Origin: Aurantibacter crassamenti
GTDB lineage: Bacteria > Bacteroidota > Bacteroidia > Flavobacteriales > Flavobacteriaceae
Assembly (NCBI RefSeq): GCF_016811105.1
Contig: NZ_JAFBGM010000001.1
Span: forward strand, 887,126 to 951,125
Direction of reading: 5' to 3'
DNA length: 64,000 nucleotides
Both the position numbers and the translations under genes were made by a program. A model generated the notes under the pieces. The model did not search any database and was not told the origin of the DNA. It saw only the letters and a list, made by a program, of their open reading frames with translations. The stretch's first letter is position 1; every line of letters begins with the position of its first letter. Below, piece by piece: positions 1-11,153 of this stretch.

Positions 1-3000
1 ACAGTCGTTAGCACCAGTAGCTCTAATGGTATATGTAATACCAGGAGTTACTAAACCTTCAAGACCTGTAAATACAGCACTTGTATTTGTTGAAGAGCTG
101 GCAGCTATAGGATAAGTTACCGCACCAGAAGTACCAGGACCAGAGATAATTTCAAAGGTGTATGGAGTTGACCTAGTGTCAGTGGTCCGTACAGAAATTG
201 TACCGTCATTAGCTCCATTACAAGTAACATCTGTAAAGGTGTCAATTGCTAATACTGGAACGATAGCCGGTGGAACTTGAATTGTAAATATTCGGTTACA
301 TTCTGGGCTAGAAGTATTATCATCATAAATGGTAATAGTATAGGTTTCAGGCACTGTTGTTTGAAACACGAATGGGTTACTAGGCAATGTAGTTCTTGAA
401 ACGACATTTCCTAATCCGTTAGATATTTCATAATCATAACTACCAGAACCAAATGTTACATCAATAGTTATTTCTGCATCTGGTGAAGCCGTACAATCTA
501 ATAACTTGGTTAAGGTTACATTCGCTTCCAAAACAGGGTAGATATCTAACGTATCTGTATCCATACAGCCGTTACTATCAATAATAGCAATGTTGTAATT
601 ACCAGGTGTTAGATTGTTAAATACACCACCATTATCTTCATAAGTTGTTCCCCCATCAATAGAGTATAAAATTTGTGCTGCAGTGCTTGTAGCTCCTATA
701 GTTAATGATGTAGGAGAAGCGCAATTATCAACCACCATTGAATCAATAGTTGGGTTTGGAGTAAGGTCTAAATTAATTGGCCCTAAATCAGTAAAGCAAT
801 CATATTGATCTGTAATTGTAACATTATACGCTCCTGCAGGTGAGTTCGCAGGAATTGAAATTGGGTTATCTGAGGTGCTTGTAATTGTTGAAAAAGGAGC
901 GGGTCCTGTTACGGTATAGGTAAATGTTCCTCCTCCGCCATTGATATTGTCCACAGAAATCAATCCTGGTGCGTTACAACTAATATCACTTAACTTTGAT
1001 AAGCTCGCAGTAATTGGGTTTAATTCTTCAACTAATAAGTTTTCGCTACCCGAAACACAGGCATCAGCTCCGCCACCATCAACTTCAGTAACAACAATGT
1101 AGTATTCTGCCGGTGCTAAACCTGTTACAGTAATTGTTGTTGCAGCAGGTATTGCTGTCGGATGACCAGCATTGGTTTGAATCAACGCACCTGTATCAGC
1201 ATCATAAAACTCCCAACGCATACTTGGGTGTGAAGTAGCATCTGTATCAGTGATAGTATAGGTGATTTCTGCATCATTGGCACCAGAACAAGAGGGCTCA
1301 TAAGTAGCAGTTATTTCTAACGGATTTGTAGTAATATCATTTACATTGACATTACTTTGGCGAATACACCCAGTTGAATCACGTACATAAAAAACGTATG
1401 TTCTTCCTGGCACTAAACCTGTCCATGTATGTGCCCCTGGTACCGGAGCTGTCCAAACTGCTGCACCGATTACAAAGTTCGCTGGGTCGTCAGTGTATGT
1501 GTATTCATAATTAGGAACTCCAGCCGTACCTTGTACGGTGACTTGAAGCTCATTACAAGCTACAACTACGGTAGAAATACTTATATCAAGGTCATCCAAA
1601 GGATATGGAATGGTATATCTTGGCAAGTCAGTTCTACAAACTTCTACACCGCCAACCATCGTTCGAATCGATGGAAAAACATTAGTTCCTGAAATATAAC
1701 CCATTAATTGGTCGCTAGTACCAGGCACACTGTCATCACCTGTCCAAGTAGCACCTCCATCAGCACTAAACTGAATAGTAGTACCTGCAGGGTATGTAGT
1801 TGGATATCCAACAAACTGAAAACCGTAATCATTAGGGTCTACGCTACCACAAGCTGAAGGAAGAATTGGTGTTACATCTCCTATAAGCTCAATTGGGTTA
1901 TTTATTGTTACAGGAGTTTCAGTCACTGAACAATTGTTAGAATCAGTAACGATAATTGTATAGTCACCGGTTGCTAAGTTGTAATAATTTGTGATAGCAA
2001 CAAGAACATTTGTATCTGTTTGGTCTGAAGCACCACCGTTATCCAAGTCAATTATTTGAATAGTATATGGATTGTCTCCGGAAGTAACTTCCACCTCAAT
2101 TGACCCCACACCATCATGACATAATGGATCCGTTGGTGTAGCTGTGATGGTTAATGGCGTAGCTGGGTTAACAGTAACAGTTTCTACATATTCACAAAAA
2201 GGTGATACAGCAGAGTTATCACGAACATACACATCATATATACCATCATTTCCTGTGGTTACTGTGTACGTGTTACTTGCTCCAAATAATCCAGCTGGAC
2301 TTGTAGTAGTAGGCACAAAAGCATATTCGTATGAACCATCTCCTCCAGAAGCATTAACAGTTATTGAGCCATCAGCACAGGTTATATCAACTACATCAAC
2401 TACAGCGACTAAGGCGGGGTTTATAGTAATTGTTTCAGGAGTGCCAATACATCCATAAGCATCTCTTACATTTATAGTGTATGTGCCATTAGACAGACTG
2501 TCAAATGTATATGAAGTAGCAATAACTGGCGATGGAGTAATCCATGGCCCTGCATTAATACTAAACTCAAAACCACCGTTACCAGGAATAGAGGTAACAT
2601 CAACTATAATTGAAGCATCATTATTACCAGAGTAGCAAGCAGTAGGCGTTAACGTAAATGTTGGACCCACAGGAGCTACAATTAATATTGAAGTATTTAT
2701 AGGGTTTTCGCAACCATTCGCGTCTCTAGCCACTACTATATAGTCACCGGCGGTAACATTAGTAAATACGTTAGACGTTTGATAAGGTCGTATAATTGTG
2801 TTTGCTGTATCTAATAATTGATAGGTATAAGAAGGCGTTCCTCCTGTAGCGGTTGCTGTTATTGTTGCACCTGTATTATTACAAGTAAATTCTTCGGTAA
2901 TTGCTGCTGTTGTTACAACAGGAGTAGGCTCTGTAAGTGTTTGATTTAAGACAACCACACAACCTACAATAGGGTTATCTACATCACGAACAGTAATGGT

Positions 3001-6000
3001 GTAGGCTTGAGCACTAAGACCAGTAATTTGTTCATCAGCAGTAAAAGGCCCAACAAAAGTTGTAGCATCTAAGCTATATTCGTAGCCACCAGCACCGAAG
3101 TTGTCAGCGGTAATAGTTATTGTACCACTGTTATCAGTGTTACAATCAAGGTTTTCAAAGGCAGTTATAGAAGCTTCAAAAGCGTTTCCGTCTTCAACAA
3201 TTACAGTTGTATCAACAGTACAGTCACTACCGTAATTAACAACAATTGTATGGTTGCCAACAGCTACATTGCTAAAGGTGTTTGTTGCTTGAAAAGTACC
3301 TCCATCAATATTATAAGTATAAGATGGGTCATTTGGTAAAACAGTTATTTCTCCAGTTCCGTCACAATTATAAGTAATAGAAGTAGTGATTGTTGGTTCG
3401 GTTGGTAATGGAGCTATAATAATATCAGCTAAGGTAATATCACAAGAGATAGCATTAGCATCACGTACACGAATACTATAGGTGTCGTCAGTTAAATCAG
3501 TAAAGACAGCACCACCAGTTGTTGATGCGGTCCAAGCACCACCATTTATGCTGTATTGATAATCACCAGAACCACCTGAAGTAGGTGTTATGCTACCTAC
3601 AGTAATTTCGCCTAATACTAGACAAGTATAGTTTTGAGTAATAGTGGCTTCAGCAACCAATTGATCAGGTTGAGTTACCTCAACATCAACCGGTAAAGAT
3701 TCACAATTGTTGTTGTCACGAATCACTACAGGATATGTTCCTGCAGACAAGTTTGTAAAGTTGTTACCTACTTGAAAAGTTACACCATTATCGATACTAT
3801 ATTGAAAAGGAGCGCTTCCTCCAGAATCAACAACTATTGATATTGCACCATCAGCAGCACCAAAACAAGTAACCGGAGTTGGTGTTGGAGTGATAGCAAT
3901 AGGTGCATCTTTTACGATTGTTATTGTATAGATAGCAGTACAGAAACCAGTGTTACCGTCATTATCTCTTACGTGTACATCATAATCACCAGCGGCATTA
4001 ACAGCAACAGGATTGGTAGTTGCAAAGTCACCAGCTGTAGGGGTTGTAGCATTAGGCACAACAGCATACACATAATTACCATCACCGCCAGCAGCAGTTA
4101 TTGAAATATCAGTCTCCGTTGCACAAGCTGTAATGTTAGGTGCAGTAGCCGTAATGGTTAATTGTGGTTCAATCGTAATCGTTTGTTGAGCAGCAGTACA
4201 TCCATAAGCATCTCTTACATCGATGGTATAAGTGCCATTAGCAAGGCTATCAAAAGTATATGTTGTATCAGTAGTAGGTGTTGGAGTCGTCCAAGGACCA
4301 GCGTTAATGCTAAATTGGAAACCACCGTTACCAGGAATAGAGGTAACATCAACTACAATTGAGGCATCATTAGCACCAGAGTAACATGCTGTAGGAGTAA
4401 CTGTAAAAGTAGGGCTTACAGGCGCAACTATAGTAATGGCGGTATCAATAGGGTCTGAGCAAAGGTTTGTGTCTTGAGCTCTAATAATGTAATCACCCGC
4501 AGCTAAATTTGTAAAAGTAGTACCAGCTTGATAAGTAGTAATTATGCCGCCTATACCGTCTTCTAATTGATAGGTATAAGAAGGCGTTCCTCCTGTAGCG
4601 GTTGCTGTTATTGTTGCACCTGTATTATTACAAGTAAATTCTTCGGTAATTGCTGCTGTTGTTACAACAGGAGTAGGCTCTGTAAGTGTTTGATTTAAGA
4701 CAACCACACAACCTACAATAGGGTTATCTACATCACGAACAGTAATGGTGTAGGCTTGAGCACTAAGACCAGTAATTTGTTCATCAGCAGTAAAAGGCCC
4801 AACAAAAGTTGTAGCATCTAAGCTATATTCGTAGCCACCAGCACCGAAGTTGTCAGCGGTAATAGTTATTGTACCACTGTTATCAGTGTTACAATCAAGG
4901 TTTTCAAAGGCAGTTATAGAAGCTTCAAAAGCGTTTCCGTCTTCAACAATTACAGTTGTATCAACAGTACAGTCACTACCGTAATTAACAACAATTGTAT
5001 GGTTGCCAACAGCTACATTGCTAAAGGTGTTTGTTGCTTGAAAAGTACCTCCATCAATATTATAAGTATAAGATGGGTCATTTGGTAAAACAGTTATTTC
5101 TCCAGTTCCGTCACAATTATAAGTAATAGAAGTAGTGATTGTTGGTTCGGTTGGTAATGGAGCTATAATAATATCAGCTAAGGTAATATCACAAGAGATA
5201 GCATTAGCATCACGTACACGAATACTATAGGTGTCGTCAGTTAAATCAGTAAAGACAGCACCACCAGTTGTTGATGCGGTCCAAGCACCACCATTTATGC
5301 TGTATTGATAATCACCAGAACCACCTGAAGTAGGTGTTATGCTACCTACAGTAATTTCGCCTAATACTAGACAAGTATAGTTTTGAGTAATAGTGGCTTC
5401 AGCAACCAATTGATCAGGTTGAGTTACCTCAACATCAACCGGTAAAGATTCACAATTGTTGTTGTCACGAATCACTACAGGATATGTTCCTGCAGACAAG
5501 TTTGTAAAGTTGTTACCTACTTGAAAAGTTACACCATTATCGATACTATATTGAAAAGGAGCGCTTCCTCCAGAATCAACAACTATTGATATTGCACCAT
5601 CAGCAGCACCAAAACAAGTAACCGGAGTTGGTGTTGGAGTGATAGCAATAGGTGCATCTTTTACGATTGTTATTGTATAGATAGCAGTACAGAAACCAGT
5701 GTTACCGTCATTATCTCTTACGTGTACATCATAATCACCAGCGGCATTAACAGCAACAGGATTGGTAGTTGCAAAGTCACCAGCTGTAGGGGTTGTAGCA
5801 TTAGGCACAACAGCATACACATAATTACCATCACCGCCAGCAGCAGTTATTGAAATATCAGTCTCCGTTGCACAAGCTGTAATGTTTGGTGCAGTAGCCG
5901 TAATGGTTAATTGTGGCTCAATTGTAATCGTTTGTAACACCCCGATACAACCAGAACCATCTTGTACATTAATAGTGTAGGTTCCGTTAGCTAAGCCTGT

Positions 6001-9000
6001 GAAGGTATGCGTGGTTGAAGTAAGTGGAGTTGGTGTTACCCATGGGTTTCCGTTTATACTAAAGGTATAATCATCATTGCCATTAGTTACATCAACCTGA
6101 ATACTAGCATCATTCGCACCTGAATAACAAGTTGTTGGAGCAAGTGTAAATTCAACTGCATTTGTTGGGTCTATTGTAAGTACAGTGTTAATTGGATCAG
6201 AACAATTGTTTGAATCTCTTGCTTGAACGATATAATCACCAGCGGCAAGTCCTGTAAATACAGTGTTTGAACCGTTAGTTATAAAGTCGTATCCAGCTAT
6301 TGGATTTCCTAAGGTGTCCTCCAATTGATAAGTATACGTTGGAGTGCCACCAGTCGCACTTGCGGTGATAGTTGCACCACCGTTTGTACACGTAAGTGGT
6401 GTTGTTATAGTAGCTCCTGCAATTAATGCAGCAGGCTCGTCTATGTCTTGATTGAGTGTAACAGAACAACTAGGATCATCTACTTTTCTAATTACTATTG
6501 TATGTGCACCAGCACTTAGAGGTGTCGATGTAGTAACAGGAGTTGTTGTTGAAACAATAAATGCACCACCATCAATAGAATATTCAAAACCGGCAGTGGC
6601 ATCGAAATTTTCAGTTTCAAAAGTAATAGTTGCATCATCTTCGCCATTACAGCTAACTTCAGAAACAGCAGTAATGTTGGCCTCAAAAGTTCTACCAGCT
6701 TCAACAACAACAGGAAGTTCCACAAATCTTGGGCATACTTCAGGTGATTGATAAACGGCTATATCGTCAATAGCAACATCGTTACCGCTAATTTCACTTT
6801 CGTTTGTAGTTATTACTAAATCTAAAGAAGAATTTGCACCAGGGTCTAAAGCAAGAACATATTCGTTCCATGAATTATTTTCAGGTACGCTTCCTGTGTT
6901 TGCAGATGTTACCACTGTAGTGGTGCCTGGTAGACGAAGTTCAATTGTTAAGTCAGGAGCTATTCTATTGTTTCCACTTCTCATCAAGTTAATTAACCAT
7001 AAGGAAACACTAATTGGCTGATTATCTATAATGTCGTTAACTGTTTTTTGATAGATAACTTGACCTGGTGTCGGTGCACCGATGTTAATAACTAAGTAAC
7101 GACCATCAGTATCTCTTGTGCCCGAGGTGTGGTCAATTGGGTTTAACCATGAACCAAATGGACGAGCAATAGAATCAGTAACTGCATATTCATAGTCATT
7201 AATAAAACGACCGTTATCAATAGGAGCACCACTTGGGGATGTATCATCTACTTGGTTTTCATAAAAGTAACCAGTTGTATTTGGGTTAGGAATTGTCTCG
7301 CCAGAACCAAAATCTTCTGTTAATAAAAGACTTGGCGTAGGTGGTGTTTGAGATACGTAATTGGTGCGAACCGTATAGGTCCCTGGTGCAACATTATCCC
7401 AAATATTACTTGTTGGAGGAGTATTTAAAACCCCATCTAATTCGTATGTATAATCGTAAGTAGCAACATCAGGTGTAGCTGTTATTACACCACTACCATC
7501 ACAGTTGTAATTTACTTCTGGTGTTAGGGTTACAACAGGAGGTGTGGGAGCGTCTTCTACAGTAACGGTCATAGGAAAGTCACATGAAGCATCTCTAACA
7601 ACTACTGTATAAGTACCTGGCGGTAATACTGCGGTTGTGGATGCTCCAAAAGTAGCACCACCATCAAAACTATACGAGTAAGGCAGTGTACCGCCAACAA
7701 CATTAGTTATTCTAACTTCAGCACCACTTGGGTCACATGAGGCATCTCTAGAGACACCAGCAGAAGCACTTAAAGGAAAAGGTTCAGAGAGGTCATGAGT
7801 GTCTGTTACATCACATCCAGAGCTGTCTAGAACTCTTATGTTATATGGGCCTGCGCTTAAATTTACAAAGTTTGGTGTGCTTTGGTATGTCGCGCCATTA
7901 TCAATACTATATTGAAAAGGCCCCACCCCATTTGAAATGTTAATTGTTAGTGCGCCGTCATTTGTACCAGAACATGATGGTTGTGTTTCTGTAATGGAAT
8001 CAATTGTAAGAGCGCCTCTGTCTTCAATAGTAACTTCATTTGAGAATGCAAAACAGTTGTTTGAATCAACAACAACGAACACATAATCTCCTGCTTCTCC
8101 TGGAAAATATTCTTCTATACCATCATCATCGGTATCTCTCCATCCAAAAGTAAAAGTTTCTTCAACTTGATATGCTCCACCTGGTATTGCGCCCACATTG
8201 GCATATAATTGAGTTCCATCTTTACTCCAAATTGCGTAGTTAAAATCTGGGTTGCCAACACCTCCGGTAATTGTTAAGTCTATTGTGCCAGCAGTACAAC
8301 CAATATTAGCAGTTGTTAATGCCGTTAATACAGGGTCTGGAGTACGAAGTACTGTAATGTTTTGAGTGTCAAAACAACCTTCATCAGTTGCAACTTCAAT
8401 AATATAGTCACCTGCGTTCACATTAAAAGTGTGAGTATTGTCAGGTTGAGCTGTTTCATCATCAACTAAGGTTCCATCGGCTAACTTAAGAGTGTAAGAA
8501 TAGTTTGGCTCAACATTTAGAACGTCAATTTTTATGGTACCTTGATTGTTACAGTTTGCTGGTGTTGTTTCAATTTCTACTTGAAAATCACGCTCAATTA
8601 TTCCGATTTCTGGTGTGCTAAATATACAAGCCCCATCAATTGGATTACCAGAACCATCTAATTGTACTACATCTACTCGGTATGACCCACTTTCGCCTGT
8701 TGCAAAATCAAAACTAGGACCGTTATTTGCGCTGAAAGGCACGACGATAGAATTATTTGTAATATCAACTAATTGATAACCGTAATTTGCGCCTAAGTTG
8801 GTAATTGTAATGTTACCATCTGTTGTACAAATGATATCATTTTTGTTGTACTCAATGTCTAAGCTGTTTTGGTAGGCATCAAAGTAAAAACGACTAAAAC
8901 AACCATTTTGATAGTTTATTACCAATCGGTATTTTCCTGCTGTGTTTACAGTATAATCACTGCCTTCATGCACTTGAGTCCATGCGCAAGTTTGATTTTT

Positions 9001-11130
9001 GTTGGCACAACCATTTGGGGCTGCAGAACAACTACTCTCATTTAGAATTTCCCATTCAATGCTTTGCGCATCACTAATATTGATATTGATTAGCTGTGAG
9101 TCATTGTTACCACAAAGAAAGATTTCAGGTAGTAAATCTCCGTCTACACTACATTGTACAATTTGACCTTGTACATCATTTGTTGGGTCCGCATCTCCGT
9201 TTGTTGTATTAAACCAATCTACAATTGGGTTTGTTTGTGTAGATCCAAATCGTTCTACATCAAATATTTCTTTAAATCCTTTACAAGGATCTGCAACAAT
9301 TTTATCAACTATATAAGTACCCGTTGCGCTAACAACCATTGTGCTTGCATCGTTATCAGGGTCACCATCATTTAAGACGGTATCAGTTGCATCAAAAAGA
9401 CCATTATTGTTATCATCGCTGACCCAAACATAATCATCAAAATTATCACCAGCATCTAATACAATACTATCACCGCACAATTGCACAGTTCTTCTGAAAT
9501 TACAATCAGCCAAGTCATCTAATAAGAAATTTGTTGCTCCAGGAACAACAAATCCACACGTGTTAAAATCAGTTACACTAGGGTCATCAGAAATTACATT
9601 GTTATTTATTACGCCTTGATAGGTAGAGTATGCTAAGTTTTGAATTAAATCAGAGCAGGCATCAATAAAATCAAAGCAATTTTCGGCTACTTGAACTCGC
9701 ATTCGTATTGAGCGAGGTGTATCTCCTTCTTCTACTATATTATTTGGAATAGAGAATAAAATGGTTCTGTTCGCAGGAGTATAAGTATACGTAACTCCTG
9801 TTGGTAGGATCATATTTAGCTCATCAAGTGTTACATTGAGCGGTAAAACATCTCTTATTGTGTAATTATCTGCATCGTCGTTTCCGATATTCTGAAAAGT
9901 CAAAACATAATCAAGTATTTGCCCTAGATTTACACCTAGTCCAGTAATATCATTACCTGCTATGTCTTCTACTCGCTTTTCTAAAACGATGTCTGGCTCT
10001 AGGATTTCAACATTGAAAGAATTAAAGAAAGGGTAGTATTGATCACCAGTACTTCTAAACTGAAATGTTGCCTGAGTAGCATTATTGTCTATAACAGAGT
10101 TTGCCGGATTGTTTAGTAATAAAATATCCGTATCATATCCTAATGTGTTGACACTATTAGGGTTTCTGTTATTTGTAATTGTTCCGTTTAATGTGATATT
10201 ACTATTAAAGAAGTTGTTTCCAGGGTTTGCTCCATTACTTATTTGGGTATATGGGTCAGCCGCAGTTTCACGAATTCGCAATCTGTCACCTGTTATTCTA
10301 TTATCACCTTCTAAGGCTGCTACACCAATGTTTGCACGTACTGGACCAACTGGAATTGTGTTGAAGCCACTATAATTTATATTTACAATAGGATTTTCGC
10401 TTCGCACTCTAGCAAAACCATCAAATGTTGTAATTAATTTACCGCTAAGGTTAGGGTTTTCATATACTACAACTAAAGTCCAACCACCGGCCGCACCACC
10501 ACCTGGTGAAAGGGAGCCAACAACAGATCTAACATTTGCAATAGTATATTCACCAGTAGGGTCGCCCAGGGCAGTTATTAAAGGAGTAATATCTGCATAA
10601 CAAGCATATGGACTATTTAAACGAACAGCAGCATCGCCACTTGTAAAACCATCAAAAAGCACTTCATCGGCTGTTATATTTTGATATGTTGCAGAGCCGG
10701 GAAGCCGAAGTCGAACTTGATTAAAATCATTTTGCCTATTTGTGCCAACAGTTTGACCTGTACGTTCGCTTGGATAGGTTGCGGACCAATAAAGACCAGC
10801 ATAACGTATTAAATTACATGTAGCATTTGGAAAATTAAACGTTGCTGAACTTGAGCTAAAGGTTGTTGGGTCAGAGTCTACATCGATATACTGCATATCG
10901 AACAAATCATTGTAGGTAGAGCTAGATCCAGTTGTGTTATATGCATCTTCAGGTTCGGTTGATCCCGTGCCGCCATCTCTATTGACAATATTATTGGCGA
11001 TAAATGTAAGGTCACCTTTAATATTGTTTTGGTAGCGAACTTCAAAGTCATTGTATTCTTGAGCTGTTCCTGCCCAAGACAGCAACAGAAAAAGAGAAAG
11101 CAATAATATTTTGGTTAAAGATTTGGTCAT
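1..11130 (-). CDS. giant SprB-repeat surface adhesin, 3' end beyond the window
   Basis: The reading frame runs from an ATG at 11130 to the window edge: 3,710 codons without its C-terminus, so the sorting domain cannot be seen. It begins with a signal peptide ending near residue 24 (SWAGTAQ). Residues about 370-490 look like a DUF11-type repeat (LEKRVEDIAGNDITGLG...). From about residue 780 onward come many domains of 75-90 residues with the SprB/Ig-like pattern: Cys near the start, YxYSIDGG in the middle, a G.Y.I.V.D..GC ending. Residues about 1260-1465 interrupt the repeats with a jelly-roll-like stretch (DDIAVYQ at its end). It follows the PorP/SprF-like gene by 23 bases and is probably co-transcribed. 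By analogy with SprB it would be a cell-surface adhesin exported by the type IX system, used for gliding or attachment. That role is inferred. Both ends translate in the same frame, so no frameshift is apparent. Confidence 0.9.
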   Translation of the reverse strand, partial: MTKSLTKILLLSLFLLLSWAGTAQEYNDFEVRYQNNIKGDLTFIANNIVNRDGGTGSTEPEDAYNTTGSSSTYNDLFDMQYIDVDSDPTTFSSSSATFNFPNATCNLIRYAGLYWSATYPSERTGQTVGTNRQNDFNQVRLRLPGSATYQNITADEVLFDGFTSGDAAVRLNSPYACYADITPLITALGDPTGEYTIANVRSVVGSLSPGGGAAGGWTLVVVYENPNLSGKLITTFDGFARVRSENPIVNINYSGFNTIPVGPVRANIGVAALEGDNRITGDRLRIRETAADPYTQISNGANPGNNFFNSNITLNGTITNNRNPNSVNTLGYDTDILLLNNPANSVIDNNATQATFQFRSTGDQYYPFFNSFNVEILEPDIVLEKRVEDIAGNDITGLGVNLGQILDYVLTFQNIGNDDADNYTIRDVLPLNVTLDELNMILPTGVTYTYTPANRTILFSIPNNIVEEGDTPRSIRMRVQVAENCFDFIDACSDLIQNLAYSTYQGVINNNVISDDPSVTDFNTCGFVVPGATNFLLDDLADCNFRRTVQLCGDSIVLDAGDNFDDYVWVSDDNNNGLFDATDTVLNDGDPDNDASTMVVSATGTYIVDKIVADPCKGFKEIFDVERFGSTQTNPIVDWFNTTNGDADPTNDVQGQIVQCSVDGDLLPEIFLCGNNDSQLININISDAQSIEWEILNESSCSAAPNGCANKNQTCAWTQVHEGSDYTVNTAGKYRLVINYQNGCFSRFYFDAYQNSLDIEYNKNDIICTTDGNITITNLGANYGYQLVDITNNSIVVPFSANNGPSFDFATGESGSYRVDVVQLDGSGNPIDGACIFSTPEIGIIERDFQVEIETTPANCNNQGTIKIDVLNVEPNYSYTLKLADGTLVDDETAQPDNTHTFNVNAGDYIIEVATDEGCFDTQNITVLRTPDPVLTALTTANIGCTAGTIDLTITGGVGNPDFNYAIWSKDGTQLYANVGAIPGGAYQVEETFTFGWRDTDDDGIEEYFPGEAGDYVFVVVDSNNCFAFSNEVTIEDRGALTIDSITETQPSCSGTNDGALTINISNGVGPFQYSIDNGATYQSTPNFVNLSAGPYNIRVLDSSGCDVTDTHDLSEPFPLSASAGVSRDASCDPSGAEVRITNVVGGTLPYSYSFDGGATFGASTTAVLPPGTYTVVVRDASCDFPMTVTVEDAPTPPVVTLTPEVNYNCDGSGVITATPDVATYDYTYELDGVLNTPPTSNIWDNVAPGTYTVRTNYVSQTPPTPSLLLTEDFGSGETIPNPNTTGYFYENQVDDTSPSGAPIDNGRFINDYEYAVTDSIARPFGSWLNPIDHTSGTRDTDGRYLVINIGAPTPGQVIYQKTVNDIIDNQPISVSLWLINLMRSGNNRIAPDLTIELRLPGTTTVVTSANTGSVPENNSWNEYVLALDPGANSSLDLVITTNESEISGNDVAIDDIAVYQSPEVCPRFVELPVVVEAGRTFEANITAVSEVSCNGEDDATITFETENFDATAGFEYSIDGGAFIVSTTTPVTTSTPLSAGAHTIVIRKVDDPSCSVTLNQDIDEPAALIAGATITTPLTCTNGGATITASATGGTPTYTYQLEDTLGNPIAGYDFITNGSNTVFTGLAAGDYIVQARDSNNCSDPINTVLTIDPTNAVEFTLAPTTCYSGANDASIQVDVTNGNDDYTFSINGNPWVTPTPLTSTTHTFTGLANGTYTINVQDGSGCIGVLQTITIEPQLTITATAPNITACATETDISITAAGGDGNYVYAVVPNATTPTAGDFATTNPVAVNAAGDYDVHVRDNDGNTGFCTAIYTITIVKDAPIAITPTPTPVTCFGAADGAISIVVDSGGSAPFQYSIDNGVTFQVGNNFTNLSAGTYPVVIRDNNNCESLPVDVEVTQPDQLVAEATITQNYTCLVLGEITVGSITPTSGGSGDYQYSINGGAWTASTTGGAVFTDLTDDTYSIRVRDANAISCDITLADIIIAPLPTEPTITTSITYNCDGTGEITVLPNDPSYTYNIDGGTFQATNTFSNVAVGNHTIVVNYGSDCTVDTTVIVEDGNAFEASITAFENLDCNTDNSGTITITADNFGAGGYEYSLDATTFVGPFTADEQITGLSAQAYTITVRDVDNPIVGCVVVLNQTLTEPTPVVTTAAITEEFTCNNTGATITATATGGTPSYTYQLEDGIGGIITTYQAGTTFTNLAAGDYIIRAQDTNLCSDPIDTAITIVAPVSPTFTVTPTACYSGANDASIVVDVTSIPGNGGFQFSINAGPWTTPTPTTDTTYTFDSLANGTYTIDVRDAYGCTAAQQTITIEPQLTITATAPNITACATETDISITAAGGDGNYVYAVVPNATTPTAGDFATTNPVAVNAAGDYDVHVRDNDGNTGFCTAIYTITIVKDAPIAITPTPTPVTCFGAADGAISIVVDSGGSAPFQYSIDNGVTFQVGNNFTNLSAGTYPVVIRDNNNCESLPVDVEVTQPDQLVAEATITQNYTCLVLGEITVGSITPTSGGSGDYQYSINGGAWTASTTGGAVFTDLTDDTYSIRVRDANAISCDITLADIIIAPLPTEPTITTSITYNCDGTGEITVLPNDPSYTYNIDGGTFQATNTFSNVAVGNHTIVVNYGSDCTVDTTVIVEDGNAFEASITAFENLDCNTDNSGTITITADNFGAGGYEYSLDATTFVGPFTADEQITGLSAQAYTITVRDVDNPIVGCVVVLNQTLTEPTPVVTTAAITEEFTCNNTGATITATATGGTPSYTYQLLDTANTIIRPYQTSNVFTNVTAGDYIVVARDANGCENPINTSILIVAPVGPTFTLTPTACYSGNNDASIIVDVTSIPGNGGFEFSINAGPWITPSPVIATSYTFDSLSNGTYTINVRDAYGCIGTPETITINPALVAVVDVVDITCADGSITVNASGGDGSYEYAFVPTTTSPAGLFGASNTYTVTTGNDGIYDVYVRDNSAVSPFCEYVETVTVNPATPLTITATPTDPLCHDGVGSIEVEVTSGDNPYTIQIIDLDNGGASDQTDTNVLVAITNYYNLATGDYTIIVTDSNNCSVTETPVTINNPIELIGDVTPILPSACGSVDPNDYGFQFVGYPTTYPAGTTIQFSADGGATWTGDDSVPGTSDQLMGYISGTNVFPSIRTMVGGVEVCRTDLPRYTIPYPLDDLDISISTVVVACNELQVTVQGTAGVPNYEYTYTDDPANFVIGAAVWTAPVPGAHTWTGLVPGRTYVFYVRDSTGCIRQSNVNVNDITTNPLEITATYEPSCSGANDAEITYTITDTDATSHPSMRWEFYDADTGALIQTNAGHPTAIPAATTITVTGLAPAEYYIVVTEVDGGGADACVSGSENLLVEELNPITASLSKLSDISCNAPGLISVDNINGGGGTFTYTVTGPAPFSTITSTSDNPISIPANSPAGAYNVTITDQYDCFTDLGPINLDLTPNPTIDSMVVDNCASPTSLTIGATSTAAQILYSIDGGTTYEDNGGVFNNLTPGNYNIAIIDSNGCMDTDTLDIYPVLEANVTLTKLLDCTASPDAEITIDVTFGSGSYDYEISNGLGNVVSRTTLPSNPFVFQTTVPETYTITIYDDNTSSPECNRIFTIQVPPAIVPVLAIDTFTDVTCNGANDGTISVRTTDTRSTPYTFEIISGPGTSGAVTYPIAASSSTNTSAVFTGLEGLVTPGITYTIRATGANDC
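2815..4137 (-). repeat. identical tandem-repeat block, copy 2 in protein order
   Basis: This 1,323-bp block (441 codons) is repeated 1,749 bp away at 4564-5886. Reading the lines side by side I found no difference until flanking mismatches at 2814/4563 and 4138/5887. It encodes about residues 2332-2772 of the giant adhesin, covering several SprB-type domains. The period of 583 codons keeps the frame. The roughly 426 bp between identical blocks is also homologous to the next unit out but clearly diverged. Confidence 0.93.
4564..5886 (-). repeat. identical tandem-repeat block, copy 1 in protein order
   Basis: Partner of the block at 2815-4137, encoding about residues 1749-2189 of the adhesin. 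The two copies appear identical over 1,323 bp, while the linker segments 2389-2814, 4138-4563 and 5887-6312 are related but differ at many positions. This mosaic of identical and diverged parts suggests recent duplication or gene conversion. Confidence 0.93.
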
Positions 11131-11153
11131 TTTGTCTTTGAGTTATTAGCTAG

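Noticed and set aside
1-6320. Long direct repeats that could suggest a CRISPR array or mobile element
   Set aside because: The repeat unit is 1.75 kb, in frame, and encodes SprB-type domains; there are no short spaced repeats, transposase or terminal inverted repeats.
1429-10375. Short plus-strand ORFs across the adhesin region
   Set aside because: They are frame shadows of the minus-strand adhesin and carry no recognisable protein pattern or start signals.
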